64,000 nt of DNA. It comes from Lysobacter sp. MMG2 (lineage in GTDB: Bacteria; Pseudomonadota; Gammaproteobacteria; Xanthomonadales; Xanthomonadaceae). The translations under genes and the position numbers were made by a program. The notes under the pieces are model-generated. The model did not search any database. It was not told the origin of the DNA and saw only the letters and a list, made by a program, of their open reading frames with translations. Location: contig NZ_JAERQY020000001.1 in assembly GCF_016735495.2 (NCBI RefSeq), positions 372,001-436,000 of the forward strand, in the 5' to 3' direction. Shown piece after piece: positions 19,434 through 28,860 of this stretch (positions are counted from its first letter, which is position 1; each line of letters starts with the position of its first letter).

Positions 19434-21662
19434 TTACGCCCTCCCCGCCTGCACGCGACCCGACATCGGCGCGGTGGCGCCGTGGCCGGTTTCGACCCAC
19501 ACGGTGCCGGGCGCGACCTTGTCGCTGACCGAAACCGGCAGCGTCGCGGTGCCCGCGGCGGTGTTGAACTTGCCCACCACGCCATCCGCGAAGCCCAGTG
19601 CGGCGGCGTCCGTCGGATTCAGCACGGCCTTGGGTTCGACGTTGAGCGGGTGCGCCTGCAGGGCCGGCGCGCGACGCACGACCGCATCGCTGCGGTAGAT
19701 CGCGACGCTGGCAGCCACTTCCAGGCCTTCGCCCGCGACGTTGGGCGCCTTGCCGGCGACGACGTTCACTTCACGCATCTGCATGCTCGCGCGCAGACCG
19801 GCCAGATCGACGAACTCGAAGCCCTTGGCTTCCAGTTCGCCACCCAGCGCACGCAGCACGCGCCAGCCGGCGCGCGCCTGACCCGGCAGCTTGCCGCCCG
19901 AAACAGTCGCCTGCTGGCGACCATCGAGGTTGGTGAGCGTCGCGTCGATCTCCGGCAGCAGACCGATCGGCAGGATCACATCAGCGACCGCGCGCGTCGA
20001 ACGGCACGCGAACGTGCTGAACGCCACGACCTGGGCCGCGTTGAGCGCCTTCAGTGCGGTTGCGGTGTCGGCGAAGTCCATGCCCGGCTCGATGCCGTAC
20101 AGCACATACGCCGAACGCGGATCGGCCAGCATCGCCTGCGCGTCGCGCGAGGTCGGCAGCACGCCGTAGTCGGACAGGCCGACGGCGTTCGCGCCCTGCG
20201 GGATGCGATTGAGCGAAGCACCCGTGGCAGCGGCGAAATCGGCGGCGGCCTTGCGGATCTGCGCGGCGTGCGGGCCGTTCTCGGCCAGCGCGCCGACGAT
20301 GACGACCGCGCGCGTGGCGTTCTTCGCAATGTCGATCAGGCCACTGTCGCCGAGCACGCCGGCGATCTTCGACGGCGCGACGATCGCCTTCTGCGCGATG
20401 TCGTAGGTGAAGTCGAAATCGACCGGATTGACGACGTACACCTTGGCGCCGCGGGTCCAGGCCTTGCGCACGCGCTGGTTCACCAGCGGCAACTCATGGC
20501 GCAGGTTGGAGCCCACGATGACGATGACGTCGGCGTGGTTGAGGTCGGCGACGGGCGCGGCGAACGTCGTCGCATGCGCGGCGTCGCTCAGGTCGTGCTG
20601 GCCGATGCGATGGTCGATATTGCCGGTGCCGAGCGCGTCGGCCAGGCGGGCGAGCAGCGCGCCCTCCTCGTTCGAGGTCGCAGGCCCGACGAGCACGCCG
20701 AGCTGGTCGGCGGCGTTGTCGCGCAGGATCTTCGCGGCCTTCGCCAGCGCTTCTTCCCACGAAGCTTCGCGCCACTCACCGTTGTCCTTGACCATCGGCG
20801 CGTTCGCACGGTCTTCGGCGTACAGGCTCTGGTGCGAGTAGCGGTCCCGGTCCGACAGCCAGCATTCGTTGACCGCTTCGTTGTCACGCGGCACGGTGCG
20901 CAGCACTTCACCGCGGCGCACGTGCAGGAACAGGTTGCTGCCCAGCGCATCGTGGTAACCCAGCGACTCGCGTGCGACCAGCTCCCACGGACGTGCCTTG
21001 AACTGGAACACCTTGTTGGTCAGCGCGCCGACCGGGCACACGTCGACGACGTTGCCGGAAAGCTCCGTCGTCAGCGGCTTGCCGTCGTAGGTGCCGATCT
21101 GCAGGTTCTCGCCACGGTACATGCCGCCCAGCTCGTAGGTGCCGGCGATCTCCGCGGTGAAACGCACGCAGCGCGTGCACTGGATGCAGCGCGTCATCTC
21201 GGTGGCGACCAGCGGGCCGATGTCCTCGTCCGGCACGACGCGCTTGCGCTCGACGAAACGGCTCACGGAACGGCCATAGCCGAGCGACAGGTCCTGCAGT
21301 TCGCACTCGCCGCCCTGATCGCAGATCGGGCAGTCGAGCGGATGGTTGATGAGCAGGAACTCCATCACGTTGCGCTGCGACTTCAGTGCCTTGTCGCTGC
21401 GCGTGGAGACCTTCATGCCATCCATGACCGGCGTGGCGCAGGCCGGCGCCGGCTTCGGCATCTTCTCCACTTCGACCAGGCACATGCGGCAGTTCGCCGC
21501 GATGGCCAGCTTGTCGTGGTAGCAGAAACGCGGGATCGCGATGCCGGCCTTGTCGGCGGCCTGGATGATCATCGAGCCCTTCGGCGCGGCCATTTCGACG
21601 CCGTCGATGAAGACGGTGACGTGGTCCGGCGGCAGGTTCGGATTTACGGGCTGTGCGCTCAT
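19434..21662 (-). CDS. nuoG: NADH-quinone oxidoreductase subunit G
   Basis: NuoG is the largest peripheral subunit and carries several Fe-S clusters plus a molybdopterin-oxidoreductase-like fold. The 742-residue product starts with a 2Fe-2S ferredoxin domain (CYHDKLAIAANCRMCLVEVE, C at about 44-63), the His-Cys3 and 4Fe-4S region (DCPICDQGGECELQD, CIQCTRCVRFTAEI, about 110-165) and a 4Fe-4S Mo/W region; the rest is a degenerate catalytic fold without Mo chemistry. Its ATG overlaps the nuoF stop (ATGA). Confidence 0.97.
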   Translation of the reverse strand: MSAQPVNPNLPPDHVTVFIDGVEMAAPKGSMIIQAADKAGIAIPRFCYHDKLAIAANCRMCLVEVEKMPKPAPACATPVMDGMKVSTRSDKALKSQRNVMEFLLINHPLDCPICDQGGECELQDLSLGYGRSVSRFVERKRVVPDEDIGPLVATEMTRCIQCTRCVRFTAEIAGTYELGGMYRGENLQIGTYDGKPLTTELSGNVVDVCPVGALTNKVFQFKARPWELVARESLGYHDALGSNLFLHVRRGEVLRTVPRDNEAVNECWLSDRDRYSHQSLYAEDRANAPMVKDNGEWREASWEEALAKAAKILRDNAADQLGVLVGPATSNEEGALLARLADALGTGNIDHRIGQHDLSDAAHATTFAAPVADLNHADVIVIVGSNLRHELPLVNQRVRKAWTRGAKVYVVNPVDFDFTYDIAQKAIVAPSKIAGVLGDSGLIDIAKNATRAVVIVGALAENGPHAAQIRKAAADFAAATGASLNRIPQGANAVGLSDYGVLPTSRDAQAMLADPRSAYVLYGIEPGMDFADTATALKALNAAQVVAFSTFACRSTRAVADVILPIGLLPEIDATLTNLDGRQQATVSGGKLPGQARAGWRVLRALGGELEAKGFEFVDLAGLRASMQMREVNVVAGKAPNVAGEGLEVAASVAIYRSDAVVRRAPALQAHPLNVEPKAVLNPTDAAALGFADGVVGKFNTAAGTATLPVSVSDKVAPGTVWVETGHGATAPMSGRVQAGRA

Positions 21663-23026
21663 GCGGCGACCTTCTCCACCACCGTGCCGGCGCGCTGGTC
21701 ATCGACCAGGAAGCGCTTGTTCACGATCGCGTATTCGAATTCATCCCAGTAGTGGCGCAGGAAGCCCTGCACCGGCCACGCGGCGGCTTCGCCGAAGGCG
21801 CAGATGGTGTGGCCTTCGATCTGTCCGGCGGCGGCGCGCAGCATCTGCAGGTCTTCCAGCGTCGCCTGCTTGTCGACGATGCGGGTCAGCATGCGGTACA
21901 TCCAGCCGGTGCCTTCGCGGCACGGCGTGCACTGGCCGCAGCTTTCCTTGAAGTAGAAGCGCGCGATGCGCTGGCAGGCGCGCACCATGCAGGTCGTCTC
22001 GTCCATCACGATGACCGCGCCCGAGCCCAGGCCCGAACCGGCCTTCTGGATCGAGTCGTAGTCCATCGTCAGCGACATCATCACGTCGCCCGGCAGCACC
22101 GGCATCGACGAACCACCCGGGATGACGCCCTTGATCTTGCGGCCTTCGCGCATGCCGCCGGCCAGCTGCAGCAGGTCGGCGAACGAAGTGCCCAGACGGA
22201 TTTCGTAGTTGCCCGGCTTGGCCACGTGGCCGGAGACCGAGAAGATCTTCGGACCGCCGTTGTTCGGCTTGCCCAGGTTGAGGAACCACTCCGCGCCGTT
22301 GCGGATGATCGCCGGCACCGAGGCGTAGGTCTCGGTGTTGTTGATCGTCGTCGGCTTGCCGAACAGGCCGAAATTGGCCGGGAACGGCGGCTTGTAGCGC
22401 GGCTGGCCCTTCTTGCCTTCCAGCGATTCCATCAGCGCGGTTTCTTCGCCGCAGATGTAGGCGCCGGCGCCGAGCGCGCCGTAGATGTCGATGTCCACGC
22501 CGCTGCCGAGCACGTTCTTGCCCAGCCAACCGTGTTCGTAGGCTTCCTTCAGTGCCTGCTCGAAGTGCTCGAACGGCTCGTGATGGAATTCGCCGCGCAG
22601 GTAGTTGTACGCAACCGTCGAACCGGTGGCGTAGCAGGCGATCGCCATGCCTTCGACGACCGAATGCGGGTTGTAGCGCAGGATGTCGCGATCCTTCGCC
22701 GTGCCCGGCTCGGATTCGTCCGAGTTGCACAGGATGTACTTCTGCGTGCCGCTGCCCTTGGGCATGAAGGACCACTTCAGGCCGGTCGGGAAGCCCGCGC
22801 CGCCGCGGCCGCGCAGGCCGGAGCCCTTGACCAGGTCGATGATCGCCGACGGCTCCATCTTCTCGGTCAGGATCTTGCGCAGCGCTGCGTAACCACCGGT
22901 CTTGAGGTAGTTCTCGTACGACCACGGAGTGTCGTAGTGCAGCGTCGTGTAGACGACGGTGTGCTCCTGCGGAGCCGGGCCAACCGGACCGTAGCCCTTG
23001 GAGTAGTCGTGATGCTCGTGCGCCAT
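21659..23026 (-). CDS. nuoF: NADH-quinone oxidoreductase subunit F
   Basis: NuoF binds NADH and FMN and holds the N3 [4Fe-4S] cluster, the entry point for electrons. The 455-residue product has the NADH/FMN motifs GLRGRGGAGFPTGLKW and GAGAYICGEETALMESLEGK and the cluster ligands ESCGQCTPCREGTGW. The start at 23026 (MAHEHHDYSKGYGPV) was chosen over longer upstream readings, which overlap nuoE. It lies 11 bp after nuoE and overlaps nuoG. Confidence 0.97.
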   Translation of the reverse strand: MAHEHHDYSKGYGPVGPAPQEHTVVYTTLHYDTPWSYENYLKTGGYAALRKILTEKMEPSAIIDLVKGSGLRGRGGAGFPTGLKWSFMPKGSGTQKYILCNSDESEPGTAKDRDILRYNPHSVVEGMAIACYATGSTVAYNYLRGEFHHEPFEHFEQALKEAYEHGWLGKNVLGSGVDIDIYGALGAGAYICGEETALMESLEGKKGQPRYKPPFPANFGLFGKPTTINNTETYASVPAIIRNGAEWFLNLGKPNNGGPKIFSVSGHVAKPGNYEIRLGTSFADLLQLAGGMREGRKIKGVIPGGSSMPVLPGDVMMSLTMDYDSIQKAGSGLGSGAVIVMDETTCMVRACQRIARFYFKESCGQCTPCREGTGWMYRMLTRIVDKQATLEDLQMLRAAAGQIEGHTICAFGEAAAWPVQGFLRHYWDEFEYAIVNKRFLVDDQRAGTVVEKVAA

Positions 23027-23037
23027 GGAGTGAGGCC

Positions 23038-23565
23038 TCACTTCAGACCGTCGAGCAGCTCGTCCACCTTCGAGGCGTCGAGGTTCTCGTGGTAATGACC
23101 GTTGATGACCACCACCGGCGCGCCGCAGCACGCGGCCAGGCACTCTTCCTCACGCTTGAGGTAGACGCGACCGTCGGAGGTGGACTCGCCCAGCTTGCAG
23201 CCGAGCTTCTTTTCGGCGTGGCGGACCAGGTCCTCGGCGCCGTTGAGCCAGCAGCTGATGTTGGTGCAGAAAGCGACGTTGTGGCGACCGACCTGTTCGG
23301 TCTCGAACATCGAGTAGAAGCTCGCCACTTCGTACGCCCACACGGGCGGCAGGCTCAGGTACTTCGCCACGGCCGCGATGAGCTCGTCGCTCAGCCAACC
23401 ACCGTTCTGTTCCTGCGCGGCGTGCAGGCCCTGCAGCACGGCCGAACGCTTGCGGTCCGGCGGGAACTTGGCCAGCCAGTGGTCGATGTGCGCGCGCGTC
23501 TTGTCAGACAGCGCGACCATCGGGTCGACGTGCTGACAGGCTTCGAAATTTCCGGTCGCCTTCAT
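23038..23565 (-). CDS. nuoE: NADH-quinone oxidoreductase subunit E
   Basis: NuoE carries the [2Fe-2S] cluster N1a and pairs with NuoF in the dehydrogenase module. The 175-residue product is a thioredoxin-like 2Fe-2S ferredoxin with ligands in FCTNISCWLNGAE and EECLAACCGAPVVVIN. The helical N-terminal part contains AVLQGLHAAQEQNGGWLS, typical of the family. The start is the ATG at 23565, 29 bp after nuoD. Confidence 0.97.
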   Translation of the reverse strand: MKATGNFEACQHVDPMVALSDKTRAHIDHWLAKFPPDRKRSAVLQGLHAAQEQNGGWLSDELIAAVAKYLSLPPVWAYEVASFYSMFETEQVGRHNVAFCTNISCWLNGAEDLVRHAEKKLGCKLGESTSDGRVYLKREEECLAACCGAPVVVINGHYHENLDASKVDELLDGLK

Positions 23566-23594
23566 TTGCCCTTATTCCTCAACGGATCGCCGCC

Positions 23595-24899
23595 TTAGCG
23601 GTCGACCTCGCCGAACACGAGATCGTAAGTGCCGATCATCGCCACGACGTCGGCCAGCATGTGGCCCTTGACGATGGCGTCCATCGACGAAAGGTGCGCG
23701 AAGCCCGGCGCGCGCAGCTTCACGCGGAAGGGCTTGTTCGCGCCGTCGGAGACCAGGTAGCAGCCGAATTCGCCCTTGGGCGCTTCAACCGCGGCGTAGG
23801 TCTCGCCGGCCGGCACGCAGTAGCCTTCCGAGAACAGCTTGAAGTGGTGGATCAGGGCTTCCATGTCGTCCTTCATGTCCTCGCGCTTGGGCGGAGCGAC
23901 CTTGAAGTTGTCGACGATGACCGGGCCCGGGTTGGCCTTCAGCCACTTCACGCACTGCTTGATGATGCGGTTGGACTGGCGCATCTCTTCGACGCGTACC
24001 AGGTAACGGTCGTAGCAGTCGCCGTTGACGCCCACCGGGATGTCGAAGTCGACCTCGGCGTACTTGGCGTACGGCTGCTTCTTGCGCAGGTCCCAGGCGA
24101 TGCCCGAACCGCGGATCATCGCGCCGGTCATGCCCCAGGCCAGCGCCTGCTCGGGCGAGACGACACCGATGCCGACGGTGCGCTGCTTCCAGATGCGGTT
24201 GTCGGTGAGCAGCGTCTCGTACTCGTCGACGCGCTTGGGGAAGTCGTCGGTGAAGGCGTCGAGGTAATCCAGCATCGAGCCTTCGCGCCATTCGTTGAAG
24301 CGCTTGAGCTTGCCGCCCTTGCGCCACGGCGATTCCTTGTACTTGGGCATGCGGTCCGGCAGGTCGCGGTACACACCGCCCGGACGGTAATACGTGGCAT
24401 GCATGCGCGCGCCGGAGACCGCTTCGTAGCAGTCCATCAGCTCTTCGCGCTCGCGGAACGCGTACAGGAACACCGCCATCGCACCCAGGTCGAGCGCGTT
24501 GGAACCGATCCACATCAGGTGGTTCAGGATGCGGGTGATCTCGTCGAACATCGTGCGGATGTACTGCGCACGCTCCGGCGCCTCGATGCCCAGCAGGGTC
24601 TCGATCGCGCGCACGTAGGCGTGCTCGTTGCACATCATCGACACGTAATCCAGGCGATCCATGTAACCAATCGACTGGTTGAACGGCTTGGACTCGGCGA
24701 GCTTCTCGGTGCCGCGGTGGAGCAGGCCCACGTGCGGATCGGCGCGGTGGATGACCTCGCCGTCCATTTCCAGGATCAGGCGCAGCACACCGTGCGCGGC
24801 CGGATGCTGCGGGCCGAAGTTCAGCGTGTAGTTGCGGATCTCGGCACCGCTGCCGAGGCCGGACGTGCTGGACACGCCGTTGGACATCTGGGCGCTCAC
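23595..24899 (-). CDS. nuoD: NADH-quinone oxidoreductase subunit D
   Basis: NuoD, the 49-kDa subunit, helps form the quinone-reduction site and descends from the large subunit of NiFe hydrogenase. The 434-residue product has [14 protein letters not shown] near the N-terminus, [13 protein letters not shown], and ends with the family hallmark [16 protein letters not shown]. It is separate from nuoC, unlike the fused nuoCD of enteric bacteria. The start is probably a GTG at 24899 with GAGG seven bases upstream, overlapping the nuoC stop (GTGA); an ATG four codons later is the alternative. Confidence 0.97.
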   Translation of the reverse strand: MSAQMSNGVSSTSGLGSGAEIRNYTLNFGPQHPAAHGVLRLILEMDGEVIHRADPHVGLLHRGTEKLAESKPFNQSIGYMDRLDYVSMMCNEHAYVRAIETLLGIEAPERAQYIRTMFDEITRILNHLMWIGSNALDLGAMAVFLYAFREREELMDCYEAVSGARMHATYYRPGGVYRDLPDRMPKYKESPWRKGGKLKRFNEWREGSMLDYLDAFTDDFPKRVDEYETLLTDNRIWKQRTVGIGVVSPEQALAWGMTGAMIRGSGIAWDLRKKQPYAKYAEVDFDIPVGVNGDCYDRYLVRVEEMRQSNRIIKQCVKWLKANPGPVIVDNFKVAPPKREDMKDDMEALIHHFKLFSEGYCVPAGETYAAVEAPKGEFGCYLVSDGANKPFRVKLRAPGFAHLSSMDAIVKGHMLADVVAMIGTYDLVFGEVDR

Positions 24900-25624
24900 T
24901 TCTTCACCTCGCCGCGCTGCGCGGCCTCGCCCTGCGCGGTCTCGTAGCGGGCGTCGTCACGGATCACGCGCGGCACGGCCACGCGCGGCTCGATCGAAAC
25001 GGGCTCGTACACCACGCGCTTCTTGTCGGCGTCGTAGCGCACTTCGACGTTGCCGATCAGCGGGAAATCCTTGCGGAACGGATGGCCGACGAAACCGTAG
25101 TCGGTCAGGATGCGGCGCAGGTCCGGGTGGCCTTCGAAGACGATGCCGTACAGGTCGAACGCCTCACGCTCGAACCAGTTCAGGCCCGGCCACACCGGCG
25201 TCAGCGAATCCACCACCGGCAGCTCATCGTTGTCGGCGAAGGTGCGCAGGCGCACGCGAGCGTTGTGCTGGTACGACAGCAGGTGCGCGACGGCGGCAAA
25301 ACGGCGCTCCGGTGCGGCCGCGGCGCCGTTTGGCTGCTCGCCCCACACGAAGCGGCCGGCACTCTTGCCTTCCACGCCACGCGAGAAGCCTTCGGAGGAC
25401 ACATCGGTGTCCCACTCGTCGCTGCCGTAGCTGAGGTAGTCGACGCCGCTGATGTCCACGGCCTGCTCGAAGCCGAACTCATCACGCAGGGCCAGCGCGG
25501 TGGCAAGCCACTGCGCCGCGGTGACGTCGATGGTGATCTCACCGCGCGGCTGCGCGACGACGATCATGGCATCGGCGAAACGAGCGCCCAGGCGATCGGC
25601 AAAGGCTTGTGCGGTCTCGACCAT
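24896..25624 (-). CDS. nuoC: NADH-quinone oxidoreductase subunit C
   Basis: NuoC, the 30-kDa subunit, is part of the connecting module of the peripheral arm. The 242-residue product has the family signature [20 protein letters not shown] (about residues 163-182) and [18 protein letters not shown]. The ATG at 25624 ([13 protein letters not shown]) lies 1 bp past the nuoB stop and is preferred over an in-frame GTG 12 bp upstream because AGGG precedes the ATG at a workable distance. Confidence 0.96.
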   Translation of the reverse strand: MVETAQAFADRLGARFADAMIVVAQPRGEITIDVTAAQWLATALALRDEFGFEQAVDISGVDYLSYGSDEWDTDVSSEGFSRGVEGKSAGRFVWGEQPNGAAAAPERRFAAVAHLLSYQHNARVRLRTFADNDELPVVDSLTPVWPGLNWFEREAFDLYGIVFEGHPDLRRILTDYGFVGHPFRKDFPLIGNVEVRYDADKKRVVYEPVSIEPRVAVPRVIRDDARYETAQGEAAQRGEVKK

Positions 25625-25625
25625 G

Positions 25626-26198
25626 TCAGCGGACACCCTGCGGGTTTTCGCCGAAGTTGGTGCCGCGACGGATCTTCTTCTGCAGCTGCAGGATGCCGTA
25701 GACCAGCGCTTCGGCGGTCGGCGGGCAACCCGGCACGTAGACGTCGACGGGCACGATGCGGTCGCAACCGCGCACCACCGAGTACGAGTAGTGGTAGTAG
25801 CCGCCGCCGTTGGCGCAGCTGCCCATCGAGATGACCCACTTCGGGTCCGGCATCTGGTCGTAGACCTTGCGCAGCGCCGGGGCCATCTTGTTGACCAGCG
25901 TGCCGGCCACGATCATCACGTCGGACTGGCGCGGCGACGGGCGGAACACCACGCCGTAGCGGTCCAGGTCCAGGCGCGCGGCACCGGCGTGCATCATCTC
26001 GACCGCGCAGCAGGCCAGGCCGAACGTCATCGGCCACATCGAGCCGGTGCGCGCCCAGTTCCACAGCGCGTCCATGCTGGTGGTGACGAAGCCGTTCTGC
26101 AGCAGCGGGTTGTCGCCCTCGGGGCGCAGGATGTCGTCCAGCCGCCCTTCGGGCAGCGGGTTGTGCATGAGGTCAGAGACGCTCTGGATCACTCCCAT
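25626..26198 (-). CDS. nuoB: NADH-quinone oxidoreductase subunit B
   Basis: NuoB holds cluster N2, the last Fe-S cluster before quinone. The 190-residue product has the ligand cysteines in [33 protein letters not shown] and [16 protein letters not shown]. The start [15 protein letters not shown] overlaps the 3' end of nuoA by 10 bp. Confidence 0.97.
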   Translation of the reverse strand: MGVIQSVSDLMHNPLPEGRLDDILRPEGDNPLLQNGFVTTSMDALWNWARTGSMWPMTFGLACCAVEMMHAGAARLDLDRYGVVFRPSPRQSDVMIVAGTLVNKMAPALRKVYDQMPDPKWVISMGSCANGGGYYHYSYSVVRGCDRIVPVDVYVPGCPPTAEALVYGILQLQKKIRRGTNFGENPQGVR

Positions 26199-26545
26199 TC
26201 GAGCGCTCCCTTCTTCCAGACGTAGACGAAGCCGAGCAAGAGCATGCCGGCGAAGATGCCCATTTCGATCAGGCCGACGACACCGAGTTCGCGGAACACG
26301 GTGGCCCAGGGCACGATGAAGATGATTTCCAGGTCAAAGATGATGAACTGGATGGCGATGAGGTAATAGCGCACATCGAACTGCATGCGCGCATCCTCGA
26401 ACGCCTCGAAGCCGCACTCGTAGGGCGCGAGCTTCTCAAGGGTCGGGCGCTGGGGGCCGAGCACTTTGCCCACCACCAGCAGGGCGACGCCGATACCTCC
26501 GGCGACGATCAGGAACAGCAGGGTCGGCAGGTATTCGGCCAGCAC
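26189..26545 (-). CDS. nuoA: NADH-quinone oxidoreductase subunit A
   Basis: NuoA is a small membrane subunit with three helices near the quinone site. The 118-residue product has the conserved loop [20 protein letters not shown] and [14 protein letters not shown]. The start appears to be a GTG at 26545 ([11 protein letters not shown]) after GAGAGAAC; no upstream ATG is in frame. It is the first gene of the nuo operon. The 165-bp leader up to tRNA-Leu shows no clear -35/-10 pair, so transcription may enter from the tRNA or secG side. Confidence 0.95.
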   Translation of the reverse strand: MLAEYLPTLLFLIVAGGIGVALLVVGKVLGPQRPTLEKLAPYECGFEAFEDARMQFDVRYYLIAIQFIIFDLEIIFIVPWATVFRELGVVGLIEMGIFAGMLLLGFVYVWKKGALEWE

Positions 26546-26710
26546 TCGATGTTCTCTCGCTTCGTTTAGCTCGATCGCGTGAGTCGCGACCTGGCTCGGC
26601 GGCAGCCGCCTGGGTGATCCCCGCGCGAGACTCGGCCCGCCGTGCGTGCCGCACCTCGGTCGGTGGTGCTAGTGCTGCAACAGTTCTCTTACAGCAGTGT
26701 TGTTCGGTGT

Positions 26711-26795
26711 GGTGCCCAAGGGGGGACTCGAACCCCCACGACTTACGTCGCTACCACCTCAAGGTAGTGCGTCTACCAATTCCGCCACCTGGGCA
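26711..26795 (-). tRNA. leuU: tRNA-Leu (GAG)
   Basis: The 85-nt type II tRNA has a long variable arm (GCGACGTAAGTCGT), anticodon GAG in the loop TTGAGGT, acceptor GCCCAGG pairing with CCTTGGGC and an encoded CCA. It sits between secG and nuoA. In E. coli the same tRNA (leuU) follows secG. A CCCGGCA/TGCCGGG hairpin at 26872-26890 between secG and the tRNA may be a processing or termination signal. Confidence 0.98.
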
Positions 26796-26919
26796 ATCAA
26801 ACCTGTTTTGCCGTCCTGACTGCGACCGTGCCGTGTGGGGCTTTGGTCGCTTCCGGTCATCGCTGACCGTACCCGGCAATCCGTGCCGGGCCGATGAAAT
26901 CAAAGTTTACCGCGTTAGC

Positions 26920-27402
26920 TCAGCCGCCCGCAGGGGGTTGCGGCTTTGCCGGTTCCGGCGACTGGGCGGCCGGCGCCTGCTCAGGTGAGGCCGGAGTAGC
27001 CCCCTGACCCGCAGGAGCCTGCTCTGCCGGAGCCTGCGGAATCGTCGCAGCCGGGGCCGGAGCCTGCGTCGGCGCGGCCGGAATCGCGGCATTGCCGGCG
27101 GTCGGCGCGACCGGAACCGCAGGGACCTCGGCCATCACGCCGCTCGGCGTCGGACCGGTGTCGCCGGTGGCCTTGCGCGTGGCCTGCCAGGCCATGAAGA
27201 GGCTGATCGCGAAGAACGCGATGGCAAGCCACTTCGTCGCCTTGGAAAGGAAGTTCGCCGAACCGCGCGCGCCGAAGACGGTCGCCGAGGCGCCGCCGCC
27301 GAAACCGGAGCCGGCCTGGGCACCCGCGCCGCGCTGCATCAGGATCAACGCAATCATCGCGATCGCGATCAGCACGTAGATGACGTTGAGGATCAACAGC
27401 AT
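26920..27402 (-). CDS. secG: Preprotein translocase subunit SecG
   Basis: SecG is the third subunit of the SecYEG protein-export channel. The first 80 residues have the two membrane helices (LILNVIYVLIAIAMIALILM and WLAIAFFAISLFMAWQA) and the motif GAGAQAGSGFGGGASATVFG. The remaining half is a Pro/Ala/Gln-rich, low-complexity cytoplasmic tail (APAATIPQAPAEQAPAGQG), making the protein 160 residues against 110 in E. coli. It lies 57 bp after tpiA, an order shared with other Gammaproteobacteria. Confidence 0.95.
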   Translation of the reverse strand: MLLILNVIYVLIAIAMIALILMQRGAGAQAGSGFGGGASATVFGARGSANFLSKATKWLAIAFFAISLFMAWQATRKATGDTGPTPSGVMAEVPAVPVAPTAGNAAIPAAPTQAPAPAATIPQAPAEQAPAGQGATPASPEQAPAAQSPEPAKPQPPAGG

Positions 27403-27459
27403 CGTTGGGTTCTGCTATTCGTCTCGTGAGCGACGTCCGGCGGACGGATCCGCGTTTCG

Positions 27460-28212
27460 TCAGGGCGCCGCCGCAACTGCGATGGCGTGGAAGTCTTCGG
27501 CCACCAGCGAGGCGCCTCCGACCAGGCCGCCATCGACGTCCGGCTGCGCAAACAGCGCGGCGGCATTGTCGGCCTTCACGCTTCCGCCGTACAGGATCGG
27601 AAGCGAGCCAGCGATTCTAGCATCGCGCGCAGCGATTTCGCTACGGATGAATGCGTGGGCCTGCTGGGCCTGTTCCGGGGTGGCGGTCCGGCCCGTGCCG
27701 ATGGCCCAGACGGGCTCGTAGGCGACGATCGCGCCTTCGAACACGTCCTTGCCGCCCAGCGCGAACAGCGGTTCCAGCTGCTCCTGGATGCGCCACTCGG
27801 TCTGGTCGTCCTCGCGCTCGGACAGGCTCTCGCCCACGCAAAGGATCGGCGTGAGCCCGGCCGCCTTGCAGGCGAGGAACTTGCGCGCGACCAGCTTGCT
27901 GGTCTCGCCGTGGTACTGGCGGCGCTCGGAGTGGCCGACCAGGCCGTAGGTCGCGCCCACGTCCTTGAGCATCTCCGCGGAGACCTCGCCGGTGTAGGCG
28001 CCCTTCTGGTTCGCGCTGACGTCCTGCGCGCCGAAGGACAGGCCGCGTTCGCCGTAGCGCGCGACCAGCCCGGCCAGGTACGGCAGCGGCGGCAGGATCA
28101 GGCGCTCCACGCCCTGCGGCGCCGACTTCTCGACCAGCGCATCGAGCAACTCCAGCGCGAAGCGGCGATCGCCGTGCAGCTTCCAGTTTCCGGCAACGAT
28201 TTTGCGGCGCAT
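27460..28212 (-). CDS. tpiA: Triose-phosphate isomerase
   Basis: TpiA interconverts glyceraldehyde-3-phosphate and dihydroxyacetone phosphate in glycolysis and gluconeogenesis. The 250-residue TIM barrel has the substrate motif AGNWKLHG (Asn and Lys near residues 9-11), the catalytic His in GLVGHSERRQYHGE (about 96), the catalytic Glu in AYEPVWAIGTGRTATPEQ (about 168) and the phosphate loop LYGGSVKADN. The ATG at 28212 has AAGGAG seven bases upstream, better than a GTG two codons earlier. It probably heads a tpiA-secG transcription unit. Confidence 0.97.
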   Translation of the reverse strand: MRRKIVAGNWKLHGDRRFALELLDALVEKSAPQGVERLILPPLPYLAGLVARYGERGLSFGAQDVSANQKGAYTGEVSAEMLKDVGATYGLVGHSERRQYHGETSKLVARKFLACKAAGLTPILCVGESLSEREDDQTEWRIQEQLEPLFALGGKDVFEGAIVAYEPVWAIGTGRTATPEQAQQAHAFIRSEIAARDARIAGSLPILYGGSVKADNAAALFAQPDVDGGLVGGASLVAEDFHAIAVAAAP

Positions 28213-28304
28213 GGCCACTCCTTCGAGTATTCGGGGATCTACGGCGCGAACGTCCGGCCGCGAGCGGCGGCAAGTTTACTCCACGTCGGCGAGAATCCGG
28301 ACCC

Positions 28305-28856
28305 ATGAGCACGCACGACGACGCGAACGCGCAACTTCTGAAAGGTTTCCCCACGATCGCCGCACGCGATGCGCGCGTGCTGATCCTGGGCTCCATGCCC
28401 GGCGTCGCCTCGTTGCAGGCGCGGCGCTACTACGCACATCCGCACAACCGCTTCTGGCCGATCATGGGCGCGCTGGTGGGCGCCGACCCTGCCCTGCCCT
28501 ACGCGCGCCGCGTGGCCGCGCTGAAGGCCGCGGGCATCGCGGTGTGGGACGTGCTCGATCGCTGCGAACGCGAAGGCAGCCTGGACTCGGCGATCCGCGA
28601 CGCGACCGCTCAGGCCAACGATTTCGCCGCGTTCTTCCGCCGCCATCGCCAGGTGCGGGCGGTGCTGTTCAACGGCGCCAAGGCCGAGGCTGCCTACCGC
28701 CGCCATGCGCCGCGGCTGGAGGACTTCGGCGTGCGCGCCTGGCGACTGCCTTCCACCAGCCCGGCCAACGCGTCCGTCGCGCCCGCAAAAAAACTGGCCG
28801 CCTGGCGCGAAGCGCTGCAGGCGGCCGGTGTCCTCGTCGCGAACGAAGAACGCTGA
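28305..28856 (+). CDS. DNA-deoxyinosine glycosylase (UDG superfamily, family 6-like)
   Basis: Members of this family remove hypoxanthine (deaminated adenine) from DNA as the first step of base-excision repair. The 183-residue product has the N-terminal active-site motif ILGSMPGVASLQARRYYAHP followed by NRFWPIMG (about residues 28-58) and the second motif LPSTSPANAS (about 147-156), which replaces the His-Pro-Ser loop of classical uracil glycosylases. It is divergent from tpiA (92-bp gap) and nearly touches the convergent oxygenase gene (4-bp gap). The family assignment is from motif recognition; the base specificity is inferred. Confidence 0.85.
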   Translation: MSTHDDANAQLLKGFPTIAARDARVLILGSMPGVASLQARRYYAHPHNRFWPIMGALVGADPALPYARRVAALKAAGIAVWDVLDRCEREGSLDSAIRDATAQANDFAAFFRRHRQVRAVLFNGAKAEAAYRRHAPRLEDFGVRAWRLPSTSPANASVAPAKKLAAWREALQAAGVLVANEER

Positions 28857-28860
28857 GGGT

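Noticed and set aside
19242-21752. 836-codon open frame opposite nuoG
   Set aside because: Shadow of nuoG; it also runs through the ends of nuoH and nuoF, and nuoG carries all the Fe-S motifs.
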